Shown here one piece after another: positions 43,520 through 53,764 of a stretch of 64,000 bases of DNA (positions within the stretch are counted from its first letter, which is position 1; each line of letters begins with the position of its first letter). Below the pieces are notes generated by a model. The model was not told the origin of the DNA. It did not search any database and worked only from the letters and a program-made list of their open reading frames with translations. The DNA lies in contig NZ_RCCS01000001.1 in NCBI RefSeq assembly GCF_003664185.1, positions 1 to 64,000 of the forward strand, in the 5' to 3' direction. This DNA is from Tenacibaculum discolor. GTDB taxonomy: Bacteria > Bacteroidota > Bacteroidia > Flavobacteriales > Flavobacteriaceae. The position numbers were made by a program, and so were the translations under genes.

Positions 43520-43937
43520 CAATTTGACAAAAAATAAAGCCCCTGAAACAGCTGCTGTTTTAGAATCAATTCCTAGTTGGATTTTGCGTTGGGGGATTTT
43601 AATTATGGCTATAATTGTAGCTATAGTAATTATTTTAAGTATAAAATTAATTCATTTTCAATATAAACTTAGCACTAATGTTCATGTTGAGTCAGGCTCT
43701 TTATTCCTTAGTAAAACTCTAAATGACGAAATTAATATTAACGAAGTTGAATACATACTTATAGGAGATTCAAAACCTATTAGAATAAGTGACTTGAATA
43801 TTGTCTCTAACCAAAAAAATATAGTCATCAAAATTCCTTCTTATTATTCGGGTACGTTTAATGTAAAAGACACTCTTAAAATTGAAGTATTCCAAAAAAA
43901 AAGCCTATTAGAAATAATTGTGGGTGATATAAATTAA
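43509..43937 (+). CDS. Minimal HlyD-like secretion protein
   Basis: The 142-residue protein has an N-terminal cytosolic part with ESIPSWILRWGI, the pattern of Bacteroidota bacteriocin-export HlyD proteins, one membrane helix (about residues 30-50) and a periplasmic beta-rich domain of about 90 residues. The coiled-coil and lipoyl-like parts of full HlyD proteins are missing, so it cannot span the periplasm alone. The start is TTG 43509 (overlapping the exporter by 11 bases) or TTG 43524; there is no ATG. It is the last gene of the RiPP unit. Confidence 0.65.
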   Translation: MEYNNLTKNKAPETAAVLESIPSWILRWGILIMAIIVAIVIILSIKLIHFQYKLSTNVHVESGSLFLSKTLNDEININEVEYILIGDSKPIRISDLNIVSNQKNIVIKIPSYYSGTFNVKDTLKIEVFQKKSLLEIIVGDIN

Positions 43938-44258
43938 TCACTAATCTCACCTTAATAAGTATGCTAATAACGCACACTTAAATGGCATAATTCGCTAAAA
44001 AATATTATTAGGTTGTTCTTGAAAAAAAAGTTAATAAGTTGTTTTGTTAGTTAATTATGTGGTGTTTTCAATATGCTAGGAACGGATTTTGTTTTTGATT
44101 GATATATTTCTTTTAGAAGTTATAACTTTTCTACTTGGAATTTATTTACAGAAGTATTTTTACTTCTTTTAGGAAGTAGTTAAAGAAATAAAAATAGAAA
44201 CAAACAAAAATGTAGAAGTATAATCATTAGCTAGTTTCGCTAAGAATTAAGTTGTTAG
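43938..44258. other. Intergenic region after the RiPP locus
   Basis: I see no gene or RNA in these 321 bases. A short hairpin-like stretch (gaagtatttttacttc) lies near 44.15 kb, but without a T-run that would make a clear terminator. Confidence 0.5.
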
Positions 44259-44714
44259 TTACTCTTTTGGCATTGGAATTTTATTTCTGAAATCAAAAGC
44301 TACTTCTGAAGCACCGTTTTTTTGTAGATAATCTAATTTATCAACAGCTTCTTGTATAGTAGGGTATTCACCTTCAGGTATCCACCACATTGCAGTGTAT
44401 ACTTTTCCGTAGGAATGAAACCATTCTTTTCTTCTTTTCAAGAAATCTGTATGAAAAGTCTTGTACACAAAATCCCCCAAAGTCTCAATAGATTCCCAAA
44501 CAGAAACATTAATAATTACCTGTTCGTCATTATAAGGATTAAAACTTGTAGCATCATTATTCTCGTCTTTTAGTCTCCAAACAAAACCCTCACTGTTTTC
44601 AGCCAAATTGTTTACACGGTCTAAATTATCTACAAACTCTTTCATAATAGGATCTTCAATATTTACTCCTTTCATTCGAGCTACATTGATTTCAGCGAGA
44701 TGGTACTTTTTCAT
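44259..44714 (-). CDS. DUF3291 domain protein
   Basis: The 151-residue protein matches the DUF3291 pattern: KYHLAEINVARMKG, FVDNLDRVNNLAENSEGFVWRLKDE, and VWESIETLGDFVYKTFHTDFLKRRKEWF. It is related in fold to dimeric alpha/beta-barrel monooxygenase-like proteins, so it may bind a small hydrophobic compound. No function is established. It lies alone on the minus strand next to a cassette-like repeat. Confidence 0.82.
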   Translation of the reverse strand: MKKYHLAEINVARMKGVNIEDPIMKEFVDNLDRVNNLAENSEGFVWRLKDENNDATSFNPYNDEQVIINVSVWESIETLGDFVYKTFHTDFLKRRKEWFHSYGKVYTAMWWIPEGEYPTIQEAVDKLDYLQKNGASEVAFDFRNKIPMPKE

Positions 44715-44750
44715 AGGTGTGTTTTTTTATGTTGTTAACGTATTTGTATA

Positions 44751-44774
44751 AGGATTTTCCGTAGGAAAATCAAA
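44751..44774. repeat. Palindromic repeat, copy 1 (cassette boundary)
   Basis: 24 bases with the inverted repeat gattttcc-gta-ggaaaatc are identical to 45649-45672. The two copies lie on either side of the gene at 44854-45537. Confidence 0.8.
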
Positions 44775-44853
44775 GTGACCAAATTCGCACTAACTTTGGA
44801 TTTTGTATTAAACTACGCATTATTTTTATATGGTGTTAAGTGCAGTATTTTTT

Positions 44854-45537
44854 CTACCACAATTTCCAAAATGACTTTTTCCTTTTTAATTCAGTTTCTA
44901 CACTAACAGGTTTGTTATACTTTTCCATTATTTCAAAAACTCTACTATAATTGTAGTCTATGTTGTCAACTGTCTTTTTCCAATCTATTTCAGAAATTTC
45001 AATCCTAGTATCTAATGAACCATTCCATTTTACGTTAAATCCGTTCTTTCGTAAAACCTCCATTATCTTGTCGGCAACTTCTTTTGCTAGACCATCTTCC
45101 CGATTATGGCTGTCAAATGCAATAAATAACATTTTTTGTTCTCCAATTGCTCTTTCTAAATCTTGAGTATGGTAGAAGCAATAACCTTTAGCATTAATAC
45201 CAATTTCTTTCAGTTCCGCAATAATTTCAGAACAGTCATCTTCACCGTCGCTTTTCGTGTAACCTGCTTTGTGAAGAGAAACAATTTTATTTTTATTAAG
45301 TTCGTCAAAGGATTTTACTAATCTGTCAAAATCAGTTGGCTTTTCCCATTTTAGACTATCAGCTTTATGTTTTTTTAATCGACTATCGATTTCTTGTTTT
45401 AACCATTCTTCATCGAAGTTACTTTCATCGTAAAACATTTCACTTATGCTTTCAAGTAAATTATCTCCGTTTTCAAACCCAAAAAGTACATCCTTTTCTA
45501 GTTGTTCTATTGCTTCGTCTTTAATTTCTTGTTTCAT
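44854..45537 (-). CDS. DUF6891-like hypothetical protein
   Basis: The 227-residue acidic, Lys-rich protein begins with a helical region and contains SDGEDDCSEIIAELKEIGINAKGYCFYHTQDLERA, a pattern that resembles DUF6891 proteins. No catalytic motif, signal peptide or membrane helix is seen. It lies between two copies of a palindromic repeat that probably mark a mobile cassette. The function is unknown. Confidence 0.6.
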   Translation of the reverse strand: MKQEIKDEAIEQLEKDVLFGFENGDNLLESISEMFYDESNFDEEWLKQEIDSRLKKHKADSLKWEKPTDFDRLVKSFDELNKNKIVSLHKAGYTKSDGEDDCSEIIAELKEIGINAKGYCFYHTQDLERAIGEQKMLFIAFDSHNREDGLAKEVADKIMEVLRKNGFNVKWNGSLDTRIEISEIDWKKTVDNIDYNYSRVFEIMEKYNKPVSVETELKRKKSFWKLW

Positions 45538-45648
45538 TCTTTATTGAAGTTCATCATTTTTTCGCATTACACACAACGGTTTGTGTATGATTTTTTGCGT
45601 GGGTTTGGCACTAAGTTAATAAATAAAAACTGGCAATAATTCAGCGCG

Positions 45649-45672
45649 AGGATTTTCCGTAGGAAAATCAAA
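45649..45672. repeat. Palindromic repeat, copy 2 (cassette boundary)
   Basis: This copy is identical to 44751-44774. It is followed at 45686-45712 by an acacgttgttaccacacg element whose variants recur at 61431 and 62143. Confidence 0.8.
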
Positions 45673-45707
45673 AGCAATGAATTATACACGTTGTTACCAC
45701 ACGTTTT

Positions 45708-46076
45708 TTATTTTAATTCAGTTATGTTTTGGTCAAACCAAACGTCTTCGTGTCCCTTATTGTCAATCAAAAAGCGATATCCAATATCAAGTCCGAGATA
45801 TTTTATTATTTCAGGTTTTAATTCAATCAGATGTTCTAAACATAGAGGTTGGAAAAAATCATCAGAATCTGACCACTCGCCACTCCAAATATACCAGCCG
45901 TTCATTTTTCCATGCTCGGGATGGCGAAGTCCGTTTACTGGTTCAAGTTTCAAATCCGTTGCAAGTCCGATGAAAAGTTTTTCGTCAATTTGAGTAAAGT
46001 CAGAATTATATTTTTTGCAAATCTGTTTTTGTTCGTCAAAATGCTTATTTAATATTCCAACTATTTTGTTTTCCAT
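45708..46076 (-). CDS. Imm33-like small acidic protein
   Basis: The protein of about 122 residues has GMNGWYIWSGEWSDSDDFF-like and YLGLDIGYRFLIDNKGHEDVWFD segments reminiscent of the immunity-protein Imm33/DUF2185 group, whose members may protect against toxins in polymorphic toxin systems. No toxin is seen nearby. The ATG at 46076 is preferred over 46091. Its stop lies within a cassette-boundary element. This assignment is tentative. Confidence 0.5.
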   Translation of the reverse strand: MENKIVGILNKHFDEQKQICKKYNSDFTQIDEKLFIGLATDLKLEPVNGLRHPEHGKMNGWYIWSGEWSDSDDFFQPLCLEHLIELKPEIIKYLGLDIGYRFLIDNKGHEDVWFDQNITELK

Positions 46077-46087
46077 AAGGGGTGTGT

Positions 46088-46103
46088 TCAAATGTGTGGC
46101 AAC
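46088..46103. repeat. Cassette-boundary element, right side
   Basis: tcaaatgtgtggcaac is the same as 62017-62032 except for one base. Both lie upstream of a small minus-strand gene. Confidence 0.55.
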
Positions 46104-46326
46104 TTGTTATAAGAGAACAAAAATTACTTTTATCCGGAGTATTGAAGGTGATAAACGGAAGTTTTAGCAATTTTATTTGTCTTGTTTCAAGCATCTAATA
46201 TATGACAAAATAAAAAATCATACAAAGAAGTAAGGTTATAATAGGGTGTCAAAGGTTTGGATAATAGGATACTGTTATAGAAATTATTTCATTTTAAAAA
46301 CTACTATTTTATCATAGTTTAATAAT

Positions 46327-47010
46327 TTATATCCTAACAATTTTTCCGTCATCCAATTCAATAATACGATCTGTTTTTTCAGCAAAATCTAAATCATGTG
46401 TCACCATTAAGAGTGTTTTGTTATAGGTCTCTGTCAGTTCTTTAAATATATTAAAAACAATGTCTGCGTTTTTACTGTCTAAATTCCCTGTAGGTTCATC
46501 ACACATAATAATAAGAGGATCATTTATCATAGCACGAGCAATAGCAACTCGTTGTTTTTCACCCCCAGATAATTTATAAGCCATTGTGTTTGCTAACTTT
46601 TCAATACCCAAATCTTTTAAAAAAGCATAAGCGTTGTGTTCTAATTCTTCTTGGCTCACTTTATTTAATTTGAACCCAGGAAGCATTACATTCTTTAAAG
46701 CACTAAACTCGTTTAGTAAATAATGAAATTGAAATACAAAACCAATTTTTTCATTTCGTATGGCAGCTAGTTCTTTTTCCGTTTTAGTATGTACAGATGA
46801 ACCATCAACTATAAGCTCACCTGTAAAGTCTGTATCCATGGTAGATAGAATATAGAGTAATGTGGATTTTCCGCTACCTGACCTACCAACAATAGAAGTA
46901 AACTCACCACGATTTAAGCTAAATGATACATCTTTTAAAATATCAACTCTAACTGGATTATAGAATGATTTAAAGATGGAATGTGCTTCTAGTACAATAT
47001 TCTTTTCCAT
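46327..47010 (-). CDS. ABC transporter ATP-binding protein (MacB/LolD type)
   Basis: The 227-residue ATPase has Walker A GRSGSGKST, signature LSGGEKQR and Walker B IIMCDEPTGNLDS, and the LolD/MacB-type sequence FHYLLNEFSALKNVMLPG. It energises the permease encoded just upstream: its ATG directly follows the permease stop. It is the third gene of a tripartite set with an adaptor lipoprotein. Confidence 0.93.
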   Translation of the reverse strand: MEKNIVLEAHSIFKSFYNPVRVDILKDVSFSLNRGEFTSIVGRSGSGKSTLLYILSTMDTDFTGELIVDGSSVHTKTEKELAAIRNEKIGFVFQFHYLLNEFSALKNVMLPGFKLNKVSQEELEHNAYAFLKDLGIEKLANTMAYKLSGGEKQRVAIARAMINDPLIIMCDEPTGNLDSKNADIVFNIFKELTETYNKTLLMVTHDLDFAEKTDRIIELDDGKIVRI

Positions 47011-48270
47011 TTATTTTCCTCTTATAATAATTACTGGGTCTACTTTACTAGCCTTTTTAGCAGGCATCCAGCCCGCCAGGAAAGTTGTTGCCATTGCAAA
47101 TACTACTGCTATAGTATAGTACTGTATTCCATAATCAATAGGGTAGGTGTTTACTTTGGGTAATGAAGGGGTATTGAAAGGAATTGAATCGATGCCCAAG
47201 GATAATAGAAAACCAAATGATAACCCTCCTAAAGCTCCAGCAATGCCAATGCTTAAGGAGATAGTAATAAATATATTCTTTACATCGTTACCTGCAAACC
47301 CCGTAGCTTTAAGAATGGCAATGGTATCCATTTTTTCATAAATTAACATATTAAGGATGTTATAGATTCCAAACCCTGAAACAATCAATAATGTGATGCC
47401 AACAGCATATGAAATAATAGAACGTACGCTACTACCTGTTTCAAATTGAGCATTGGCTGTTTGAATGTCTTCTGCATTAACATTAAAAAATGTTTCATAC
47501 TCATTAGCTAAAGCAGGAGCCTCGTTTAGGTTTTTGAGTTTTATTTGAATATCACTGATGTAATTGCTGTTTACACCGAGTAGTTTTCTTGTTGTTTGTA
47601 AGCTGGTAAAGCTTTGTACTTTATCAATTTCAACCAAACCTGACTGAAAAAAACCGACTACTTTTAAATAAAACTGTTCTCCTTCAGTTGAAGTAACCGT
47701 TATAAGATCTCCTATTTTTGCATTGATAATTTCCGCTGCGCTATATCCAAGAATTATGCTATTGGGGACTTTCTCGAGATCTTGGTAATTTCCTTCCATT
47801 ACATAATCACTAAATGCAAAAAGTGCTGACTCCTGATTAACTTCTATACCATTGATAATTCCATTAAGGTCAATATTTCCGAAATTGTAAAAGACTTGTG
47901 TTGTTATTTTTGCAGCAACACCTTCAACACGATCATCCTTTTTAAGTTTATTTATAATTTGTTGAGCATTATATATTTCTATACGAGTATTCGCTGGTTT
48001 TATTGAGCTAATATAATTGTGATAATTTTTATATTTTTCACTTAAATCTATGGGTTGTTGTTTAGAAGGCTTGATATCATTATACAAACGAATGTGTGGT
48101 GTACGATTTAAAACTATTCCATCTAATAAATTGTTAAGTCCCTCCATAAACCCTAGTAGCGCTACAAAAAGAGCAATACTAAAAGTAACGCCAATAGCTG
48201 CAACAAGGGTTTGTTTCCAACGAGCAAGCATAAGTGCACCCGCAATTTCTATAAGGTATTTATATTTCAT
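47011..48270 (-). CDS. ABC transporter permease, MacB/FtsX family
   Basis: The 419-residue protein has one N-terminal membrane helix, a large periplasmic domain (MacB_PCD type), and three C-terminal helices with the FtsX pattern (GFGIYNILNMLIYEKMDTIAILKATGF). Its ATG overlaps the adaptor stop by one base (TAATG). Efflux of a drug-like or lipid substrate is expected, but the substrate cannot be read from sequence. Confidence 0.92.
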   Translation of the reverse strand: MKYKYLIEIAGALMLARWKQTLVAAIGVTFSIALFVALLGFMEGLNNLLDGIVLNRTPHIRLYNDIKPSKQQPIDLSEKYKNYHNYISSIKPANTRIEIYNAQQIINKLKKDDRVEGVAAKITTQVFYNFGNIDLNGIINGIEVNQESALFAFSDYVMEGNYQDLEKVPNSIILGYSAAEIINAKIGDLITVTSTEGEQFYLKVVGFFQSGLVEIDKVQSFTSLQTTRKLLGVNSNYISDIQIKLKNLNEAPALANEYETFFNVNAEDIQTANAQFETGSSVRSIISYAVGITLLIVSGFGIYNILNMLIYEKMDTIAILKATGFAGNDVKNIFITISLSIGIAGALGGLSFGFLLSLGIDSIPFNTPSLPKVNTYPIDYGIQYYTIAVVFAMATTFLAGWMPAKKASKVDPVIIIRGK

Positions 48271-49352
48271 TATGGTAATTGAATCTTTGTAGATTTATCT
48301 ATTCCACTGATAATTTCAACTAACTCATAATCCATTAAACCAGTTTCTACTTTTTGAAGCTGCCCGCCCTCTAACATAACATAAGTATCATTTATTATAT
48401 ACTTTCTTGGTATTGTTAAGGCATTTTGTTTTGTTTGGATAATGATGTTTGCTTCTAAAGAGAGGTTAGGGAAAAGTTTAGTAGGCTTATTGGTGAAAAT
48501 AGCTTCAGCTTGGAATGAACGTGTTCTAATATTCATCATCGGTTCAATAGAAATAACTTTAGCTTCAAAAACTTGTGATTTATAACTGTCCATTCGTATA
48601 ATAACTTGTTGTCCTTTTTTTATCTTAACAATGTCTTTCTCGTCAATACTTAATTCTATAATAAAATCTTCAGTACCAATAATTGCAACAGGTTTTTCAC
48701 CACGATTTATTTCTCCTTCTTCTTTGTTAATTTGATAAACTAAACCATTTATCTCACTTTTCACTACAAAATCGTCTTCCTTTAATTGAGCAATTTCTAA
48801 ATTATTTTTGCTTTGACCAGAAGCTAATTTTAATTGACGTTTGAGGTCGTTATAATTAGTTTTTGCTTTTATATATTCTGCTTTAGACCTTTGATAGTTT
48901 AACTCTTTTTGTTCGTACTGTAACTTACTTCCTATATTCTTACTCCAAAGATTTTTTTGTCTTTGAAACTGCAATGAATCATAAATGAGATTTTTCTTTG
49001 CGAGATCAATAGTTTTTTCTGCATCAAGCAATTTGTCTTTATTCCTCGTATAATCGGCAGCAAAGGATACTAGTTTAGCATTTTCGGTTGCGATTTTCAA
49101 ATTCTTATTATCTATTTGAAAAAGAGGAGTTCCTTTTTTTACATGAGCACCTTCCTGCACAAATATTTTTTCTATAACACCAGTTGTTTGGCCAAAAACC
49201 TCGTATTGGTTTTTAGCTTTTATAAAACCTGTTGCGTAAACACTTTCAGTAATATTTTTAGTTTCAGGCGTTGTTGACTCCTTTTTGTTTGTACAAGAAT
49301 AGAGTGTTAAGGAAAATATTAAGGAGAGAAATAATTTTTGTTCAAATTTCAT
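48270..49352 (-). CDS. Periplasmic adaptor (HlyD/MFP) lipoprotein of the efflux set
   Basis: The protein of about 360 residues begins with a lipobox (LFLSLIFSLTLYSC), so it should be a lipoprotein. It has the barrel-sandwich hybrid region (TTGVIEKIFVQEGAHVKKGTPLF), a long coiled-coil hairpin (residues about 100-180), and the beta-barrel (VVIRMDSYKSQVFEAKVISIEP-like). It would link the permease to an outer-membrane channel. The start at 49352 was chosen for the lipobox; the 26-residue upstream extension is unlikely. It is the first gene of the operon. Confidence 0.88.
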   Translation of the reverse strand: MKFEQKLFLSLIFSLTLYSCTNKKESTTPETKNITESVYATGFIKAKNQYEVFGQTTGVIEKIFVQEGAHVKKGTPLFQIDNKNLKIATENAKLVSFAADYTRNKDKLLDAEKTIDLAKKNLIYDSLQFQRQKNLWSKNIGSKLQYEQKELNYQRSKAEYIKAKTNYNDLKRQLKLASGQSKNNLEIAQLKEDDFVVKSEINGLVYQINKEEGEINRGEKPVAIIGTEDFIIELSIDEKDIVKIKKGQQVIIRMDSYKSQVFEAKVISIEPMMNIRTRSFQAEAIFTNKPTKLFPNLSLEANIIIQTKQNALTIPRKYIINDTYVMLEGGQLQKVETGLMDYELVEIISGIDKSTKIQLP

Positions 49353-49737
49353 TATCAATATGGTAAGAGCTATGTTTTTTATATAAAGTACAAAAACTAG
49401 TGTATAGATAGCTATGAGACTTGCTAACAATTATTTTCTGTAGAGAAGTTAGTCGTAAGCGAGTAAAAAACATTTTGAATAAGTGTTTTCCTCATACTTA
49501 TTACACACTATTGGTATTTATTTTTCAATTTAGCTTAAAGTTAGCAAAAAATGCTTTAGAAAAGTAAAACAAATAACAATTGAGTAATTTTTTCTAAAAT
49601 GTTTACTTTTGAATAACAGAAAGTTATAAGGTTGTTAATGGACACGTTGAATTATCTTGAAAACAATAAATCAAGCGGTTTTTGTTCAAACAGCTAAATG
49701 TTCTTTTTCTCTTATCAATTTAATTCTAAAATAAAAA
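49353..49737. other. Intergenic region between efflux operon and metH leader
   Basis: No gene or RNA was recognised in these 385 bases. They separate the divergent efflux operon and methionine synthase operon. Confidence 0.5.
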
Positions 49738-49769
49738 TTGGGTAAATAAAAAATAATACTATAACTTTG
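49738..49769 (+). promoter_or_regulatory. Bacteroidota-type promoter of the metH operon
   Basis: TTG at 49738-49740, 21 bases, then TAACTTTG at 49762-49769 matches the consensus. The predicted transcript starts just before the SAM riboswitch. Confidence 0.65.
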
Positions 49770-49791
49770 CCCCGTTCATTAACGTATTGAT

Positions 49792-49892
49792 GTTATCAAG
49801 AAAGGTGGAGGGAATAGACCCTTTGAAACCTTAGCAACCCTTTGTGCAAACAAAGAAGGTGCTACATTCTACTGCTTCGGCAGAGAGATAAC
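49792..49892 (+). promoter_or_regulatory. SAM-I (S-box) riboswitch
   Basis: The segment has the S-box core with P1 formed by gttatc (49792-49797) and gataac (49887-49892). About 80 bases are identical to the riboswitch at 6578 apart from three substitutions; only the last hairpin (actgcttcggcagag) differs. It lies 53 bases before the methionine synthase start, which it should repress when SAM is high. Confidence 0.93.
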
Positions 49893-49944
49893 GAAAAGAA
49901 TTTTACTTCCTCTTTTCCTGATAACATTACACTAAATATCAGGA

Positions 49945-50961
49945 ATGTCAAACATTTATCAAGAAATACAAAAACGAATTCTCGTGCTCGATGGCGCTAT
50001 GGGAACCATGCTTCAGGAATATAAGTTTACTGAAGAAGACTTTCGCGGAGAACGTTTTAAAGACTACCCAACACCGTTACAAGGAAACAACGATTTGTTG
50101 TCCATCACACAACCAGAAGCAGTAAAAGAAGTTCATAGAAAATACTTTGCTGCAGGAGCTGACATTGTAGAAACCAACACTTTTTCAGGAACTACTATTG
50201 CCATGGCAGATTACCAAATGGAAGATTTGGTATATGAGTTAAATTATGAATCTGCCAAAATAGCCAAAGAAGTAGCTGAGGAGTTCACTGCCAAAGAACC
50301 ACACAAACCTCGATTTGTGGCAGGCTCTATAGGACCTACCAACCGTACGGCAAGCATGTCGCCAGATGTAAATGATCCAGGATACAGAGCCGTAACTTTT
50401 GATGAGTTACGAATTGCGTATAAACAACAAGTAGAAGCGTTGATAGATGGCGGTTCAGATATTTTGTTAGTAGAAACTGTGTTTGATACCTTAAATGCAA
50501 AAGCCGCTTTATTTGCTATTGAAGAGGTAAAAGCTGAACGAAACATAGAAATTCCTATCATGATTTCTGGAACCATTACAGATGCTTCAGGAAGAACATT
50601 GTCAGGACAAACAGCCGAGGCTTTTTTAATTTCTGTATCTCATATTCCGCTGCTGTCGGTAGGGTTCAATTGCGCTTTAGGAGCCAATTTATTACAGCCT
50701 CACTTAGAGGCGATAGCCTCTAAAACAGACTTTGCTATTTCTGCTCATCCAAATGCAGGATTACCCAATGCCTTTGGAGAATATGACGAAACTCCAGAAG
50801 AAACAGCGGAGCAAATAGAAGAATATTTAAAGAAAAATTTAATAAACATTATAGGAGGGTGCTGTGGTACCACACCAAAACATATTTCAGCCATTGCAGC
50901 AGTAGCTGCGAAGTACAAACCACGTAAAGCTGAATTTATTGCAACAGTACAAAATAGTTAG
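49945..50961 (+). CDS. metH: Methionine synthase N-terminal half (homocysteine S-methyltransferase domain)
   Basis: The 338-residue protein is the homocysteine-binding domain of cobalamin-dependent methionine synthase. The zinc site is visible as GFNCALGA and GGCCGTTP, and the N-terminal [24 protein letters not shown] matches MetH. It accepts the methyl group from methylcobalamin bound to the protein encoded next. Its stop is 3 bases before the next ATG, so this is a split MetH, a common state in Flavobacteriia, not a frameshift artefact. Confidence 0.95.
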   Translation: MSNIYQEIQKRILVLDGAMGTMLQEYKFTEEDFRGERFKDYPTPLQGNNDLLSITQPEAVKEVHRKYFAAGADIVETNTFSGTTIAMADYQMEDLVYELNYESAKIAKEVAEEFTAKEPHKPRFVAGSIGPTNRTASMSPDVNDPGYRAVTFDELRIAYKQQVEALIDGGSDILLVETVFDTLNAKAALFAIEEVKAERNIEIPIMISGTITDASGRTLSGQTAEAFLISVSHIPLLSVGFNCALGANLLQPHLEAIASKTDFAISAHPNAGLPNAFGEYDETPEETAEQIEEYLKKNLINIIGGCCGTTPKHISAIAAVAAKYKPRKAEFIATVQNS

Positions 50962-50964
50962 TAG

Positions 50965-53640
50965 ATGAGTGAGGAAAGACGATATATGAAGTTATCTGGT
51001 TTAGAACCGTTAATTATTACACCCGAAAGCAATTTTATCAATGTAGGTGAACGTACAAATGTAGCAGGATCGCGTAAATTTCTTCGATTAATTAAAGAAG
51101 AAAAGTTTGATGAAGCCTTAGCGATTGCACGTCATCAAGTAGATGGAGGAGCGCAAATCATCGATATTAATATGGATGATGGTTTAATTGAAGGGAAAGA
51201 AGCGATGGTACGTTTCTTAAACTTAATAGCATCAGAACCTGATATTGCCAGAGTTCCTATTATGATTGATAGCTCTAAATGGGAAATTATAGAAGCTGGG
51301 TTACAGGTAGTACAAGGTAAATCGGTTGTAAATTCCATTTCTTTAAAAGAAGGAGAAGAAAAGTTTATTTGGGAAGCTACGCAGATTAAACGATATGGAG
51401 CCGCAGTAATTATCATGGCTTTTGATGAAGTAGGACAAGCCGATACCTACGAAAGAAGAATTGAAATTGCAGAGCGTTCGTACAACATATTAACCGACAT
51501 TGTCGGTTTTCCGCCAGAAGATATTATTTTCGATTTAAACATCTTTCCTGTAGCTACGGGAATGGAAGAGCACAGAAAAAATGCGTTGGATTTTATTGAG
51601 GCTACCCGATGGGTACGAGAAAATTTACCGCATGTAAGTGTAAGCGGTGGAGTAAGTAACGTATCGTTTTCTTTTAGAGGAAATAATGTGGTACGTGAAG
51701 CTATGCATTCTGTATTTCTATACTATGCTATTAAAGCAGGTATGAACATGGGAATTGTGAATCCGACAATGTTAGAAGTCTACGATGATATTCCGAAGGA
51801 TTTATTAGAACATATTGAAGATGTTGTTTTAGATAGAAGAGATGATGCAACTGAACGTTTATTGGAGTTTGCGGAAACTGTAAAAGGAACTAAAAAAGAA
51901 AGCAGTGAGCAAGTTTTAGAATGGAGAAGTTTACCGCTGCAAGACCGTATAACACACTCTTTAGTAAAAGGAATAGATGCTTTTATTGAAGAAGATGCAG
52001 AAGAAGCACGTTTAAGTGTAGCAAAACCATTACATGTAATTGAAGGGCATTTAATGACAGGGATGAATGTAGTAGGAGACTTGTTTGGAGCAGGAAAAAT
52101 GTTTTTACCACAAGTAGTAAAATCTGCTCGAGTAATGAAGAAAGCAGTAGCGTATTTGAATCCGTTTATTGAAGCTGAAAAAAGCGAAGAACAGAAAGCC
52201 ATTGGAAAAATATTAATGGCAACGGTAAAAGGAGATGTACATGATATTGGTAAAAATATCGTATCTGTAGTGTTAGGTTGTAACAACTATGAAATTGTAG
52301 ATTTAGGTGTGATGGTTCCACCAGAAAAAATCATAGAAACCGCTAAAAAAGAGAAGGTAGATGCTATTGGTTTAAGTGGATTGATAACTCCTTCGCTGGA
52401 TGAAATGGTGTACTTGGCCAAAGAAATGGAACGTCAAAATTTAGAGATTCCATTATTGATTGGTGGAGCAACAACCTCAAAAGCACATACTGCTGTAAAA
52501 ATAGACACACAATATAAAAATGCAGTAGTACATGTAAATGACGCTTCAAGAGCTGTAACTGTTGTAGGAGATTTATTAAACCAAGAAACCTCTAATGAAT
52601 ATGTGGCTAAGTTGAAAAAAGATTACGAAGAATTTCGTGATAAGTTCTTAAAACGAGGAAAACAAAAGCACTATATATCTATTGAAGAGGCAAGAGAGCG
52701 AAAATTTAAAATAGATTGGGATACTACCAATATTACCAAACCTAGAGAACTAGGAATACAAAAGCTAGAACAAGTAAGTTTAAAAGATTTGGTACCGTAT
52801 TTTGATTGGAGTCCGTTTTTCCGTTCGTGGGATTTACACGGAAAGTTTCCTGATATTTTAGAAGATGAAGTAGTAGGGGTAGAGGCAACCAATTTGTTTG
52901 CAGATGCTCAAAAGATGTTGCAACAAATTATAGAGAAACAAGCATTAAAGCCCAAAGCTATTTTTGGTTTGTTTGAAGCGAATTCTATTAACGACGATGA
53001 TATTTCAGTTCAAAAGAAAGGAAAAGAAGTCGCCATATTTAGAACCTTACGTCAGCAATTAAAAAAGCGTGAAGGTAAACCAAGTTTTGCCTTGGCTGAT
53101 TTTATTGCACCTAAAGAAACAGAGAGATCGGATTATATAGGGGCTTTCTGTACGGCCATTTTTGGAGCTGATGAATTAGCGCTACAATACAAAGAAAATC
53201 ACGACGATTACAATGCAATTATGGCACAAGCTATTGCCGATCGTTTTGCTGAAGCTTTTGCTGAATACTTGCATCACAGAGTAAGAACAAAACACTGGGG
53301 TTATGCTTCCGAAGAAAATCTAACGAATGATGAATTAATAAAAGAAGATTATAAAGGAATTCGTCCCGCACCAGGATATCCTGCATGTCCAGATCATTTA
53401 GAAAAAGAAACGATTTGGGAACTTTTACAAGTTGAAGAAAACATCGGGGTTAGCTTAACAGAAAGTTTAGCCATGTGGCCAGCAGCAGCCGTTTCAGGAT
53501 ATTATTTTGCCAATGAAGAAGCTAAATATTTTGGGTTAGGTAAAATAACAGACGACCAAGTAAGAGATTTTGCAGAACGGAAAAACATTTCCTTAGAAAA
53601 AGCCAGAAAATGGTTACACCCAAACATATCAGACAATTAA
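50965..53640 (+). CDS. metH: Methionine synthase C-terminal part (folate, cobalamin and activation domains)
   Basis: The 891-residue protein carries the pterin-binding domain ([28 protein letters not shown]), the cobalamin cap and binding domain with DVHDIGKNI (His ligand to cobalt), and the SAM-dependent activation domain ([13 protein letters not shown]). It transfers the methyl of methyltetrahydrofolate via cobalamin to homocysteine bound by the N-terminal protein. metF lies downstream and supplies methyl-folate. Confidence 0.95.
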   Translation: MSEERRYMKLSGLEPLIITPESNFINVGERTNVAGSRKFLRLIKEEKFDEALAIARHQVDGGAQIIDINMDDGLIEGKEAMVRFLNLIASEPDIARVPIMIDSSKWEIIEAGLQVVQGKSVVNSISLKEGEEKFIWEATQIKRYGAAVIIMAFDEVGQADTYERRIEIAERSYNILTDIVGFPPEDIIFDLNIFPVATGMEEHRKNALDFIEATRWVRENLPHVSVSGGVSNVSFSFRGNNVVREAMHSVFLYYAIKAGMNMGIVNPTMLEVYDDIPKDLLEHIEDVVLDRRDDATERLLEFAETVKGTKKESSEQVLEWRSLPLQDRITHSLVKGIDAFIEEDAEEARLSVAKPLHVIEGHLMTGMNVVGDLFGAGKMFLPQVVKSARVMKKAVAYLNPFIEAEKSEEQKAIGKILMATVKGDVHDIGKNIVSVVLGCNNYEIVDLGVMVPPEKIIETAKKEKVDAIGLSGLITPSLDEMVYLAKEMERQNLEIPLLIGGATTSKAHTAVKIDTQYKNAVVHVNDASRAVTVVGDLLNQETSNEYVAKLKKDYEEFRDKFLKRGKQKHYISIEEARERKFKIDWDTTNITKPRELGIQKLEQVSLKDLVPYFDWSPFFRSWDLHGKFPDILEDEVVGVEATNLFADAQKMLQQIIEKQALKPKAIFGLFEANSINDDDISVQKKGKEVAIFRTLRQQLKKREGKPSFALADFIAPKETERSDYIGAFCTAIFGADELALQYKENHDDYNAIMAQAIADRFAEAFAEYLHHRVRTKHWGYASEENLTNDELIKEDYKGIRPAPGYPACPDHLEKETIWELLQVEENIGVSLTESLAMWPAAAVSGYYFANEEAKYFGLGKITDDQVRDFAERKNISLEKARKWLHPNISDN

Positions 53641-53764
53641 GAATAATTTAAAAATAAACAAACAAAAGAGCGTATTTAATTAACAATAAGTTTTAAGTTA
53701 GGTAAACTAAAAACTACAAAACAGTAGTAATATTGCCATATAAAAAATCAATAAAATTAGACAA

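Noticed and set aside
45677-45993. Plus-strand frames over the Imm33-like gene
   Set aside because: They are antisense to a better supported gene and run through the boundary repeat.
50962-50964. Frameshift or nonsense mutation splitting metH
   Set aside because: The second part has its own ATG and complete domains; split MetH is usual in this group.
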